Positions 7,883 through 15,957 of a stretch of DNA of 41,365 nt are shown here, piece after piece. The notes beneath the pieces are model-generated. The model was not told where the DNA came from. It saw nothing but the letters and a program-made list of their open reading frames with translations, and did no database searches. Position numbers and translations under genes: made by a program. Origin of the DNA: CAYNTG01 sp964400105 (GTDB lineage: Bacteria > UBP14 > UBA6098); contig CAYNTG010000014.1 in NCBI GenBank assembly GCA_964400105.1, positions 1 to 41,365 of the forward strand, read 5' to 3'. How positions within the stretch are numbered: position 1 is the stretch's first letter; each line of letters begins with the position of its first letter.

Positions 7883-9130
7883 TTATAGATCGGCTCCCCT
7901 TATGATCGCGAATTTCGAAAGCGGCGGGCCGACAAGCTCGTTAATAAGCACCGAGAAAAGGACGATATTGAACATCTCGTCGAGGGCAAATTTCACGGTA
8001 TCCGGAGCCGATTGCGCTATCGGCGATGCCTGAATGAACAGAACTAAACCGATGGCCACACCGGCTTGCGGTATCATTGCGAGGCCGAGATGTTTTCGCA
8101 ATTTTTTGTCGCAACCGGCGATGGTTGCCCCCATCCAAACGCCAGAATATTTCCCAATCATTCTCGATAGAATAAAGATCATTCCGATTAATAAAACCGA
8201 TCCGCTGCCGAGCATCCCAAGTTTGAGTTCCGTGCCGGCGATTGCGAAGAATGCGGCATAAAGCGGCGGAGTAAGCGGTGCAATCGAACGAAAGACCTTC
8301 GAATTTCGATGTGAGATATTGATCAAAAACGTGCCGGCGGCCATATTCGAAAGCAGCGGTGAAAGATTGAGCGATATACTGACCGCCGTGATCAAAAAGA
8401 TGCTTCCCAAAGAGAGGATAAGCACCTCTTTTTGGTTCTTGTTTCGGGCGATTGCGAGATGAAGCATCGCGCCGCCCACTATTCCGATTAGAATCGATAA
8501 GCCGATCTCGCTTAAAACATTAAACATCACGATTCCGAATCCCTCGCCCTCGACGCTCAGTCCGAGCATTCCGCAGAACAATGTGAAAACGGTCGCGAAA
8601 AGAACGACACAACCGGCATCGTCCAGAGCTACGATGCCGTAAAGTGTATCGACAAAATCTCCCCTCGCACGCAGGTTTTGGATGATCACTACGGTCGCCG
8701 CCGGCGCAGTGGCGGTGGCTATCGCCCCGAGGAGAAGTGAATACGAGAATGGAAATTTGAAAAGCGTCAACGCCACGGTAACAATAAAAAAGGTCGAGAG
8801 AAGCTGAACGATGGTGATTATCAGGATTCCTTTGCCTAATCGCCTGATCTTATTTCGGCTGAACTCACCGCCGATAGTGATCGCGATGATCCCAAGCGCT
8901 ATATCCGTGATCGTGCGAAGGGTCATCGACATCTCGCTATGAATTATCCCGGTAATCGAATCCCCGAGCACCAATCCAGCAAGGATATAGCCGGTTATCG
9001 CCGGAATCCCGACCTTCTCCGCGAGCTTTCCGAAAAGATACCCGAAAAGCAGGAGAATACCCACGCCGAAGACGACATGGTTGTTGAAGGTATCTCGAAT
9101 CGAGATGAGTGTTTCATAAATAATTTCCAT
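7883..9130 (-). CDS. Cation/proton antiporter (CPA2, Na_H_Exchanger family)
   Basis: A 415-residue integral membrane protein with about 12-13 hydrophobic helices (first: FNNHVVFGVGILLLFGYLFG). The family pattern is clear: the GYILAGLVLG motif in TM2, the discontinuous-helix region ITIGGEFSRNKIRR, and the Asp-Asp pair in GIVALDDAGCVVLF, the position used for cation/proton binding in CPA2 exchangers such as NapA. It ends without a TrkA-N/RCK domain, so regulation may be supplied in trans by the EIIA-PII protein just downstream. The ATG at 9130 has no Shine-Dalgarno sequence; a candidate promoter at 9140-9168 would start transcription only 3-4 bases upstream. The ion (Na+ or K+) is not determinable. 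Confidence 0.92.
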   Translation of the reverse strand: MEIIYETLISIRDTFNNHVVFGVGILLLFGYLFGKLAEKVGIPAITGYILAGLVLGDSITGIIHSEMSMTLRTITDIALGIIAITIGGEFSRNKIRRLGKGILIITIVQLLSTFFIVTVALTLFKFPFSYSLLLGAIATATAPAATVVIIQNLRARGDFVDTLYGIVALDDAGCVVLFATVFTLFCGMLGLSVEGEGFGIVMFNVLSEIGLSILIGIVGGAMLHLAIARNKNQKEVLILSLGSIFLITAVSISLNLSPLLSNMAAGTFLINISHRNSKVFRSIAPLTPPLYAAFFAIAGTELKLGMLGSGSVLLIGMIFILSRMIGKYSGVWMGATIAGCDKKLRKHLGLAMIPQAGVAIGLVLFIQASPIAQSAPDTVKFALDEMFNIVLFSVLINELVGPPLSKFAIIRGADL

Positions 9131-9139
9131 GAAGGATAC

Positions 9140-9168
9140 ATTCTAATTGAGAAAGACCATTTTTGCAA
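9140..9168 (-). promoter_or_regulatory. Probable promoter of the antiporter-EIIA operon, giving a near-leaderless mRNA
   Basis: On the minus strand TTGCAA (9168-9163), a 17-base spacer and TAGAAT (9145-9140). The expected start point lies about 7 bases beyond the -10, near 9133, only 3-4 bases before the ATG at 9130. The absence of a ribosome site in front of that ATG agrees with leaderless translation. Confidence 0.45.
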
Positions 9169-9196
9169 GGATAAAGGAACTTTCGGAGTATGTCGC

Positions 9197-9286
9197 TCAC
9201 AATGTGTGTTTTTTCGTTACGTCCGAAAATTTCTGTAAAAATCGTTCAGTGAGTTTTTCAAGAAGGCCACGTCGTTCTCCTTTCAT
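9197..9286 (-). pseudogene. 29-codon ORF sharing its leader and MKGER start with the gene at 41294
   Basis: The ATG at 9286 opens MKGERRGLLEKLTERFLQKF, then SDVTKKHTL and a stop at 9197-9199. The DNA upstream of the ATG and the first five codons are nearly identical to those of the partial gene at 41294, but the rest of the peptide differs. It is either a very short expressed peptide or a remnant of a gene whose body has been lost. It sits immediately upstream of the antiporter promoter. Confidence 0.35.
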
Positions 9287-9347
9287 GGTTGTTCCTAACT
9301 CCACAAAGAAGGCTTCGTGGCCCCTTTTTTCAACTAATTTCTAAATA
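9273..9347 (-). repeat. Leader repeat, copy 1 (inverted relative to 41230-41307)
   Basis: Two exact blocks are shared with the right end of the window in opposite orientation: 27 bp (9321-9347 with 41230-41256) and 30 bp (9273-9302 with 41278-41307). They are separated by a 15-18 base, partly conserved spacer that contains CCTTCTTT. The 30-bp block includes GGAGTTAGGAACAACC, the ATG and the codons for KGER, so the repeat covers a 5' untranslated region plus the start of a coding sequence. Confidence 0.8.
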
Positions 9348-9440
9348 CATACAATTTTACATGTTACATAATTGTTATCGTTCGATCGACGGTCCGTTTG
9401 AAAGACCAAAGATACAAAATTCTTGCGATGGGTGGTAAAA

Positions 9441-9469
9441 AGAGAGGGCGACCGATGGTCACCCTCTCT
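9441..9469. terminator. Stem-loop with T-rich flank, terminator-like
   Basis: AGAGAGGG-C-GACC pairs with GGTC-A-CCCTCTCT: 12 pairs, one C/A mismatch and a 3-base loop. It is preceded by AAAA and followed by TTATTT, so it has terminator form in both directions. No gene visibly ends at it in this assembly. Confidence 0.55.
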
Positions 9470-9521
9470 TTATTTCGCGGTCGTTGAGCGAAGTCGAAAC
9501 GACCTCGGTGGTGGCGCCAGC
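9467..9521 (+). repeat. 55-bp sequence flanking the N gap, left copy
   Basis: This 55-bp stretch ends exactly at the first N and is identical to 9622-9676, which begins exactly after the last N. It contains GGTCGTT...AACGACC, a 7-bp inverted repeat around GAGCGAAGTCGA. An exact repeat abutting both gap edges is what two contigs sharing a 55-base k-mer overlap would give. Confidence 0.9.
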
Positions 9522-9621
9522 NNNNNNNNNNNNNNNNNNNNNNNNNNNNNNNNNNNNNNNNNNNNNNNNNNNNNNNNNNNNNNNNNNNNNNNNNNNNNNN
9601 NNNNNNNNNNNNNNNNNNNNN
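9522..9621. other. Assembly gap of 100 N
   Basis: Exactly 100 unknown bases, a conventional scaffolding placeholder, so true length is unknown. See the flanking 55-bp repeats: there may be no missing sequence at all. Confidence 0.98.
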
Positions 9622-9676
9622 TCTTTATTTCGCGGTCGTTGAGCGAAGTCGAAACGACCTCGGTGGTGGCGCCAGC
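9622..9676 (+). repeat. 55-bp sequence flanking the N gap, right copy
   Basis: Identical to 9467-9521 over 55 bases. It starts at the first known base after the gap. Confidence 0.9.
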
Positions 9677-9850
9677 GCTGGTGTGGTGAGGCGGTAGGGA
9701 TGGGGAGTCAAGCGGAAAGCGCCGACTACGATAGACCGAAACGGCACTCAATTCAACCTCTGTCGCTACACCGGCCTCATCTGCTGGCATTGCCAGCCCG
9801 GTCTAATCGAAAACCAAGAACATCGTTTTAATATTTAACGTAAAAACCAT

Positions 9851-9878
9851 TTGCGATTGATGATTAACTTTCTATATT
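9851..9878 (+). promoter_or_regulatory. Probable promoter of the 9923-20961 operon
   Basis: TTGCGA at 9851-9856, a 16-base spacer and TATATT at 9873-9878, predicting a start near 9885 and a 5' UTR of about 38 bases. The TTG that could open a longer reading of the next gene is this -35 element. Confidence 0.5.
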
Positions 9879-9922
9879 TATACTCATTGAGTAAAACTAT
9901 TAATTTTAAGAAACGGGATGCT

Positions 9923-11479
9923 ATGAAGAGATATTTTTTAATCGGATGCCTTTTATTCGCGATCAGCGCGATGGCTCTGACGATTTACGACATCCAGTAT
10001 TCGACGACCGGCTCTTCGCCCTATGACGGCGACGATGTAACCGTATCGGGAGTCGTGACCGCAGCCGATTTTAGCGGTGATAAATACTTCATCGCCGATC
10101 CGGAGGGCGGTCCGTGGCGCGGCGTCTATGTCTATGACTATTCGAATTCTGTAAGTCGCGGCGATTATGTAACGTTCGACGCGACCGTGGACGAGTATTA
10201 TGATCTCACCGAGCTAACATACGTTACAGGTTTCACCCTGGATTCGACCGGCGCGGTGCCGTCGGCATATGCGACGACCTGCATCGAGGCCGATTCTTCC
10301 GAGGCTCTCGAGGGCGTGCTCGTTACGCTTTCGGATGTCGTTGTCGTCGGTGGAACGGATTCACTGTGGGAGATTCAGGATGCCACCGGCAGTCTCAAGG
10401 TAATGCGCGACTTCGATTATGACTACTCGCCGGTCGCCGGCGATACTATCGAGATAATCGCCGGAATGATCGACTATTCACATAACGAATTCGTTCTCCA
10501 GCCACGCGACAATAACGACATATCGGCGACTGTGGACACGAGCGACACGACCGGCCCGTCAGACACGCTGGTTATTCCCATCGCGGATATTCAGGCCGAT
10601 CCTTCCGCTTTTGACGATGTGGTCGTCGAGGGCGTTATTACTGCCGCCGCCGGAAAGCTCAAGACTACACAGCTCAAAGCCTATATCCAGGACGCAAGCG
10701 GCGTGGGGATTCAGCTTTTCGAGTGGAGCCTCACCGCAGAGATGGAATCGCTTCTCGTGCGCGGCGCGGTGGCGCGCGTATCGGGGACGATCAGTGAATA
10801 TCTCGGCACGACCGAGATCGAGGTCACCGATTGGGAGGTTATCGGATCGGATACCTTGCCCACACCACTCGATTATAGCGACGTCACAACCAGCCTTACC
10901 GATTTAGAAGGGACATGGATGGTCGTCGAGGGCACGGTTTACGACCGTTACAGCACCGGCGACGGCAACTGGAACGCGGATATCGAGGTCGATGGCGAGT
11001 ATGTCTCCGCACGGATTTGGTCCACAACGGGCCTTAACGGCGACACGCTTATCGTCGGTGGCCATGTTATGATCTACGGTATCGGCGGCGTCTATAACGA
11101 TGCATTCCAGATGTTACCAGCCGATGTCGGGGACATCGTGATCGTTTCGCCGCCAATTCCACCCGAGAAGGACGATGTTCAGCTTATCGTGCCGGATGGA
11201 GTCTTCGTCCCGGCAAACGACGATAATATGACGATAGCCTTCTCGATTCCCGCCGGAAAACGCGCCGTTCTGCGCGTCTTCGACCGGATGGGTCGAAACG
11301 TTACGACGATCTATGACGCCACGCCGATATCATCCGTTTCGATGGACTGGGATGGCCGCGACGAAACATCGCAGCTTCTGCGGGAGGGTGTTTATATGTT
11401 ACTGCTCGAATCGATTTCCGAATCCGGTGAGAGAAAATCGGCAAAGAAAACAATCGCAATCGGGAGCGCTTTAAAATGA
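9923..11479 (+). CDS. Secreted protein with OB-fold domains and FlgD-like C-terminus
   Basis: 518 residues from the ATG at 9923, chosen because it opens a clean signal peptide (MKRYFLIGCLLFAISAMA) and lies after the promoter. The first domain (about 20-170) has the pattern of the YhcR-type OB-fold found at the start of extracellular nucleases: YDGDDVTVSGVVTAADF, YFIADPEGG and SRGDYVTFDATVDEYYDLTE. Two more OB-like segments follow (VVVEGVITAAAGKLKTTQLK and WMVVEGTVYDRYSTGDGNWN). No nuclease catalytic domain is present. The last 85 or so residues form a FlgD/Ig-like module (GKRAVLRVFDRMGRNVTTIY, REGVYMLLLES) of the kind used as a secretion or anchoring tail. The ATGA overlap with the next gene indicates coupling. 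Nucleic-acid binding is inferred from the fold only. Confidence 0.82.
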   Translation: MKRYFLIGCLLFAISAMALTIYDIQYSTTGSSPYDGDDVTVSGVVTAADFSGDKYFIADPEGGPWRGVYVYDYSNSVSRGDYVTFDATVDEYYDLTELTYVTGFTLDSTGAVPSAYATTCIEADSSEALEGVLVTLSDVVVVGGTDSLWEIQDATGSLKVMRDFDYDYSPVAGDTIEIIAGMIDYSHNEFVLQPRDNNDISATVDTSDTTGPSDTLVIPIADIQADPSAFDDVVVEGVITAAAGKLKTTQLKAYIQDASGVGIQLFEWSLTAEMESLLVRGAVARVSGTISEYLGTTEIEVTDWEVIGSDTLPTPLDYSDVTTSLTDLEGTWMVVEGTVYDRYSTGDGNWNADIEVDGEYVSARIWSTTGLNGDTLIVGGHVMIYGIGGVYNDAFQMLPADVGDIVIVSPPIPPEKDDVQLIVPDGVFVPANDDNMTIAFSIPAGKRAVLRVFDRMGRNVTTIYDATPISSVSMDWDGRDETSQLLREGVYMLLLESISESGERKSAKKTIAIGSALK

Positions 11480-12312
11480 TGAACTATAAGCTCTTATTCG
11501 CATCGCTTTTACTTTTATCCTTCGCGGCGATGGCCGTGTTCGAGGCCCCTTCGCCCGATCCCGCTGCCATTGGAATGGCGGACATTACTCCGGCTATCGG
11601 CCCCGGACCGACATCGCTTTTCTACGAAAGCGGAATCGCCGCCGGCAGCGCATTCCAAAGGTCGTTAGATTTCGCCGATTTCGACCATGTATCGGCATGG
11701 GCTTCCTGGTCGCAAGACCGTATCGGAAGGATCTCGGCATCGTTCGGCACGTTCTCAGTCCCGGATATTTCGACCGAGACCAAGATTTCGCTCGGCTACA
11801 CTCGCTCGATCCTATCCGATATCCATACGGAGTTGAACATCGCGGCCTGCGGGGATGTTTATTCGCTTTCATACGGCAAAAGCCTCGGTGGAATCGACCT
11901 CGGCTCGGCGGCGGCTTTCGCGCTCGATCTCGGCGCCGAGGCGATCATCTATAACCGGACGAGGATTCGTGTCCTTGCGGAAAACCTCACCGCGACAAAC
12001 ATGGGCACCGAGGGTGACATCGAGATTCCGCGCGCCGTATCGGCATCGATCGGATATTCGCCATATAACGCGACCGACATGGTCTTCCACATCCGACGCG
12101 AAACAGGCGTCGACTACATTTATGGCCTCGGCATCTCCGTCTCGCCGCACAAGATGATAACATTTCGACTCGGAGCCGTCACGAACCCGGACAGGGTCAC
12201 CGCTGGCATCGGGCTGAAATATAAATTCGTGCGGTTCGATTACGCCTTGAAAAGCCATCCGGCGTTGCCTATTTCGCACGCCGTAAGCATAGGGGTCGAT
12301 CTTGAACGTTAG
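11476..12312 (+). CDS. Predicted PorV-like outer-membrane beta-barrel protein
   Basis: 278 residues with a signal peptide (MMNYKLLFASLLLLSFAAMA). The mature N-terminus (SPDPAAIGMADITPAIGPGP followed by TSLFYESG) resembles the PorV/PorQ family start, where a short Gly/Pro-rich plug precedes a barrel. The remainder alternates hydrophobic and polar residues in amphipathic strands (ISASFGTFSVPDISTETKIS, ITFRLGAVTNPDRVTAGIGL) and ends in a barrel-like VSIGVDLER. It overlaps the upstream gene by 4 bases and the downstream gene by 11. Family assignment is by pattern, so moderate. Confidence 0.7.
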   Translation: MMNYKLLFASLLLLSFAAMAVFEAPSPDPAAIGMADITPAIGPGPTSLFYESGIAAGSAFQRSLDFADFDHVSAWASWSQDRIGRISASFGTFSVPDISTETKISLGYTRSILSDIHTELNIAACGDVYSLSYGKSLGGIDLGSAAAFALDLGAEAIIYNRTRIRVLAENLTATNMGTEGDIEIPRAVSASIGYSPYNATDMVFHIRRETGVDYIYGLGISVSPHKMITFRLGAVTNPDRVTAGIGLKYKFVRFDYALKSHPALPISHAVSIGVDLER

Positions 12313-14707
12313 AATAACTGTTTTAGCAATTCTGTGCATCGCGCTTGTCGCGATTGCACAGCAGGTCGAGCTTAATTCGAGCGATTGCTCGGTGCTGGAA
12401 AATCTTCCGATCACGCCGGATCAGCACGATGCGATCTGCGAGAAGATGATATTCGGCGGCGGGTTTTCCAGCGTCTATGATCTTCTCGATCTCGGCGTTT
12501 TCACGCCGGAAGAGTTCGCTCGAATAAAGCCGCTCGTGAGCGTAGGCTTCGAGATTTCGGCTCAGTCTCCGCTCGACCGAATCGATTCGCTCTATTTCCG
12601 CGTCGGCGACTGGCTGACCGGCGAGGGCGTCTCGGACGAGGTTGTCGATGCATGGGTCGATGTTATTCGCCTTAAGCCGACCATTTCAGAGCTTGACTAC
12701 CGCGATCTGGTTTCGCTGCAGAATGTCTCGGCGACCGACGCCGTCGCACTTCTCAAACATCGATACGAGGTCGGCGAGATCGCGGACAGGCGACAGCTTC
12801 GTTCGGTCAAGGGCCTTTCCGCACGCGGGTATGTCTCGGTGCGAACCTACATCGGATACGGCGAGCCGAAACCGGTTAGCTGGCTGACTGGCGGTTATAC
12901 ACAGGCCCGGTTCTCCGGTCTTTCAGGAGAAACCGCGCCATATTCGCACCTCAAGATTCGGGTTAACAACGGCCCGCTCTCCGAAGGAATCCGATTCGGA
13001 CGCAACGAGGGAGAGGTTATCGAACACGGGGATTGGGCGAATCCACTCGAATATCCCGACCTGAAATTCTATGCGGGATTGAACCGATACGATATCGGCC
13101 CGGTAGTAGTGCGCGGCTTCGTTCTCGGCGACTATTCCGCCGCATTCGGCGAGGGCGTAACATTCAACTCCGGCGATTTCTTCGTCCCGAGGTGGACGGG
13201 CACCGGATTCGATGTGCGAAATCTCGGAGTCCATCCAGACCTTTCATCTTCGCAGACCTATGCCCTTCGCGGAGTCGCACTCGAGATGAAATGGAAATTC
13301 ATCGAACCGACTTTCATTTTTTCGAGCCGCGACAAGGACGCTATCCTCACGGAAGACGGCGGTTTTGCGGATCTTATCTCCGGCGCCGTGAACTGGGAAG
13401 ACAAGGTTAATGAAACGATGTTCGGCGGCGACATGACATTCTCGCCCCTCTTGAACCTGCGCCTCGGATTGACCGGATACCGCGCCAACTACGACAAGCC
13501 GTGGGATCCATATCCCGGCGCGATCATCGACCCGAAGTATATCCCGACCGGCAGCAGCTCGAAGGTCGATGAGCGCGACGCCGAGCTTTTCAATGCGACA
13601 TATAAACAGGATTACCGCGCTGCGGTCGGTGCCCACGGGCTTTGGACGATCGGGAATCTCGCGCTTTCAGCCGAGTATTCCGAGGTATGCCGCGACAGCA
13701 ATATCACGTTGAACTGGCACTCCAACGGCTCTATCGACACGGTTCGCGGCGATCAAACCAGCATGCTGCCTATCGGGGACGATCCTTACGGTTTGGTCGC
13801 GAAGGCGCATTTCGTCTCGAATCGCCTTTCGGCGATTGCCGTTTATAGACACTACGATCTCGGTTTCGATAATCCATATAATCGCGGATTCTCGGAGTAT
13901 GCGCGCTATAAAGGCTCGCTGGTCGAGAAGGATTATCGCCTCGTCGATGAGTCGATGGTCATTCTCGCCGAGGAGAACCCGCGACCGATGGCCGAGGATG
14001 GGCTTTATCTCGAACTTTACGGCAAACCGTTCCGCCAGTTCGACGGCACGATCGAGTTCGACGCTTTCACGCGGCTTTCGGATCAGGCCGACTACCGGCG
14101 TATCGTGCTCAAGGCCAATTGGCGACCGAATAGCAATCTGACTTTTCGGTTATGGCGCAAATGGCAGGGACGCGGCGAGGAAAACTCGCTTACCCCCACA
14201 AGCTTTACGGTCGATGAGATTCGCCTGACCACGGAAACGCGGCTCTCAGGCTTCTCGAGACTCGGATTCACGCTTATCCACAGCTTCCTCGGAAGTCCAC
14301 CGAGGCCGCAATACTCCGCCAGCGCCGATCCGCTGGGCGATGACCAGTTGATGGGCGGTGTGGTCGATGTTTCGGACGGCCTTATGCTCAACTACGACCT
14401 CAACCTATCCGATCACATATCGGTAAAGGGTCAGGCGATAGTATATCGCGGTTGGCTATGGAATTTCGAGGATAACGAATTCTCCGAATTGGACAGCCAG
14501 ATCGACGCGATCCATTGGTGGCTGTCGTTGCAGGACCGGCTGGTCGAGAATCTTTCGTTGACGGCAAAGCTTTCGTTCGACGCGCCGCTCGAAGCGAGCA
14601 ACGTCGATATCCGCAACACATATGGCACACCGGAATCGGAGATCGAGGGGACGCGTGTCGGCGAGACGACGGCTTCTTGGCGCATTCAACTAGATTATTT
14701 CTTCTGA
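12302..14707 (+). CDS. Tandem helix-hairpin-helix protein with predicted outer-membrane barrel
   Basis: 801 residues. The start is TTG at 12302, overlapping the previous stop; MNVRITVLAILCIALVAIAQ is a good signal peptide. Residues about 21-80 match a ComEA-type HhH unit (VELNSSDCSVLENLPITPDQ, then FSSVYDLLDLGVFTPEEFAR). Residues about 115-185 form a second unit (DLVSLQNVSATDAVALLKHR, RQLRSVKGLSARGYVSVRTY). The remaining 600 residues are strand-rich and aromatic (FLGDYSAAFGEGVTFNSGDF, LTFRLWRKWQGRGEENSL) and end in SWRIQLDYFF, a typical outer-membrane C-terminus with terminal Phe. Proteins of this plan occur in Bacteroidetes-like genomes without assigned function. HhH pairs usually bind DNA backbone, so a periplasmic or surface DNA-handling role is plausible but inferred. 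Confidence 0.8.
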   Translation: MNVRITVLAILCIALVAIAQQVELNSSDCSVLENLPITPDQHDAICEKMIFGGGFSSVYDLLDLGVFTPEEFARIKPLVSVGFEISAQSPLDRIDSLYFRVGDWLTGEGVSDEVVDAWVDVIRLKPTISELDYRDLVSLQNVSATDAVALLKHRYEVGEIADRRQLRSVKGLSARGYVSVRTYIGYGEPKPVSWLTGGYTQARFSGLSGETAPYSHLKIRVNNGPLSEGIRFGRNEGEVIEHGDWANPLEYPDLKFYAGLNRYDIGPVVVRGFVLGDYSAAFGEGVTFNSGDFFVPRWTGTGFDVRNLGVHPDLSSSQTYALRGVALEMKWKFIEPTFIFSSRDKDAILTEDGGFADLISGAVNWEDKVNETMFGGDMTFSPLLNLRLGLTGYRANYDKPWDPYPGAIIDPKYIPTGSSSKVDERDAELFNATYKQDYRAAVGAHGLWTIGNLALSAEYSEVCRDSNITLNWHSNGSIDTVRGDQTSMLPIGDDPYGLVAKAHFVSNRLSAIAVYRHYDLGFDNPYNRGFSEYARYKGSLVEKDYRLVDESMVILAEENPRPMAEDGLYLELYGKPFRQFDGTIEFDAFTRLSDQADYRRIVLKANWRPNSNLTFRLWRKWQGRGEENSLTPTSFTVDEIRLTTETRLSGFSRLGFTLIHSFLGSPPRPQYSASADPLGDDQLMGGVVDVSDGLMLNYDLNLSDHISVKGQAIVYRGWLWNFEDNEFSELDSQIDAIHWWLSLQDRLVENLSLTAKLSFDAPLEASNVDIRNTYGTPESEIEGTRVGETTASWRIQLDYFF

Positions 14708-14724
14708 TAATATAGCGAGGTAAT

Positions 14725-15957
14725 ATGAAAAAGGCGATCTTAACTCTCACGATGATAGCCGCAATTGCGGCGGGTTACACATACCACGGGGCATTCCTTC
14801 TGGACGGCCCGATAATGCCCTCCGGCGCAGCGTCCGGTATGGGCGGATTGACCGTGCTTCCGCCGGAGGAACCGGCGGCGGCGATATGGGCACCGGCGAA
14901 TATCCCATCCGACGGACTTCATATCGCGCTCGATATGGGACTCGTCAACGCCGGCGAAGAACGCTCCTTGCCGCTTTTCGACTCGTTCGAGGATCGGATC
15001 GGATGGACACCTTACGTAAATACCACTGAGACCTATCCAGATTTCGCGGGATTCGTTTCATATGGTTTCGACAAGCAATGGGTGCCCTCTATCGCGGCGG
15101 GTTATGCCAAGATTTACGACGCGAATTACTTATATCGCGAGCAGCTTCGCCAGCGTGAAGACCCCGGCGCCGACCGGCTTATCGGAGTCTGGAGCATCGA
15201 CTCGGAAGGCGCGCTGGCCGGGCCGGCGTTCGCATTGCGCGAGGACATTATGGGATACGCAAGCGTCGGTGTATCGATGACGATGCTCTCCGGCACGATC
15301 GAGATGCACCGCTCGCCGGCGGCCTCGGATTCTATTGTACACAATGCCGAGCCGTGGGAAGCGGTATTCGACGACGACACGATATATTCCGCCGAACTTT
15401 CCGGCACGATGATCTCGATTTCGGCCGTCGCAAAGCCGACCGAGCGCTGGCAGATCGGCCTTCGATACACACCATCTGTGGATTTGGGCGAAAGCAAATA
15501 TCCCGACATGCTGCCTTCGCGGCTCGGAATCGCCGTCGGATTTCGACCTCCGGGCTACGTCGTAAGCCGCATGGTGGTCGAGTTCGAGATGGTCGGCTAT
15601 TCGGCATTGGCCGAGAAAGACAGCGCATTCGCGCAGCTCGACGATTCATGGGAATTTCGCATCGGACTGGAGCACATGCTTCCGAGGAACGTGCCGCTCC
15701 GCATCGGTGCTTATTACAAAAAGATTCCGTTGATCGATCCCGTCGCGAGAACGGGCTTTACTCTCGGTAGCGGATTTTCATTCGAGAATGTGAATGTCGA
15801 TCTTTTCGGCGCCTATCAGATGAGCACTTATAACCACCACGATCAGTTCCCAGAATCGTGGCTGCCATCGTCCTATTCGACGGCGAATCGCGAGGACTAC
15901 GACCGGGTCTATGAATCGCTTCTCACCGGAGGGATAACGGTTGAGGTCGAGCTTTAG
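14725..15957 (+). CDS. Predicted outer-membrane protein (FadL/PorV-like barrel)
   Basis: 410 residues with a signal peptide (MKKAILTLTMIAAIAAGYTY) and a GAGG element at 14716-14719 a few bases before the ATG. The early segment SGAASGMGGLTVLPPEEPAA, followed by AIWAPAN, is the short Gly/Pro-Asn-Pro-Ala-like signature at the start of FadL/PorV-type barrels. Later segments alternate as amphipathic strands (YASVGVSMTMLSGTIEMH, WQIGLRYTPSVDLGESKY, FTLGSGFSFENVNVDLFG) and the C-terminus is GGITVEVEL. The transported substrate is unknown. It overlaps the next gene by 17 bases. Confidence 0.72.
   Translation: MKKAILTLTMIAAIAAGYTYHGAFLLDGPIMPSGAASGMGGLTVLPPEEPAAAIWAPANIPSDGLHIALDMGLVNAGEERSLPLFDSFEDRIGWTPYVNTTETYPDFAGFVSYGFDKQWVPSIAAGYAKIYDANYLYREQLRQREDPGADRLIGVWSIDSEGALAGPAFALREDIMGYASVGVSMTMLSGTIEMHRSPAASDSIVHNAEPWEAVFDDDTIYSAELSGTMISISAVAKPTERWQIGLRYTPSVDLGESKYPDMLPSRLGIAVGFRPPGYVVSRMVVEFEMVGYSALAEKDSAFAQLDDSWEFRIGLEHMLPRNVPLRIGAYYKKIPLIDPVARTGFTLGSGFSFENVNVDLFGAYQMSTYNHHDQFPESWLPSSYSTANREDYDRVYESLLTGGITVEVEL

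Larger units (their letters stand above)
9287..9922. other. Intergenic region with scaffold gap
   Basis: Apart from the leader repeat, the hairpin at 9441-9469, the N gap with its flanking repeats and the promoter at 9851-9878, no gene is recognisable. Bases 9677-9850 contain a short GC-rich stretch without coding signal. Confidence 0.6.

Noticed and set aside
9851..9922. TTG-initiated 24-residue extension of the OB-fold protein
   Set aside because: The TTG is the -35 element of a good promoter, and the downstream ATG at 9923 begins a clean signal peptide.
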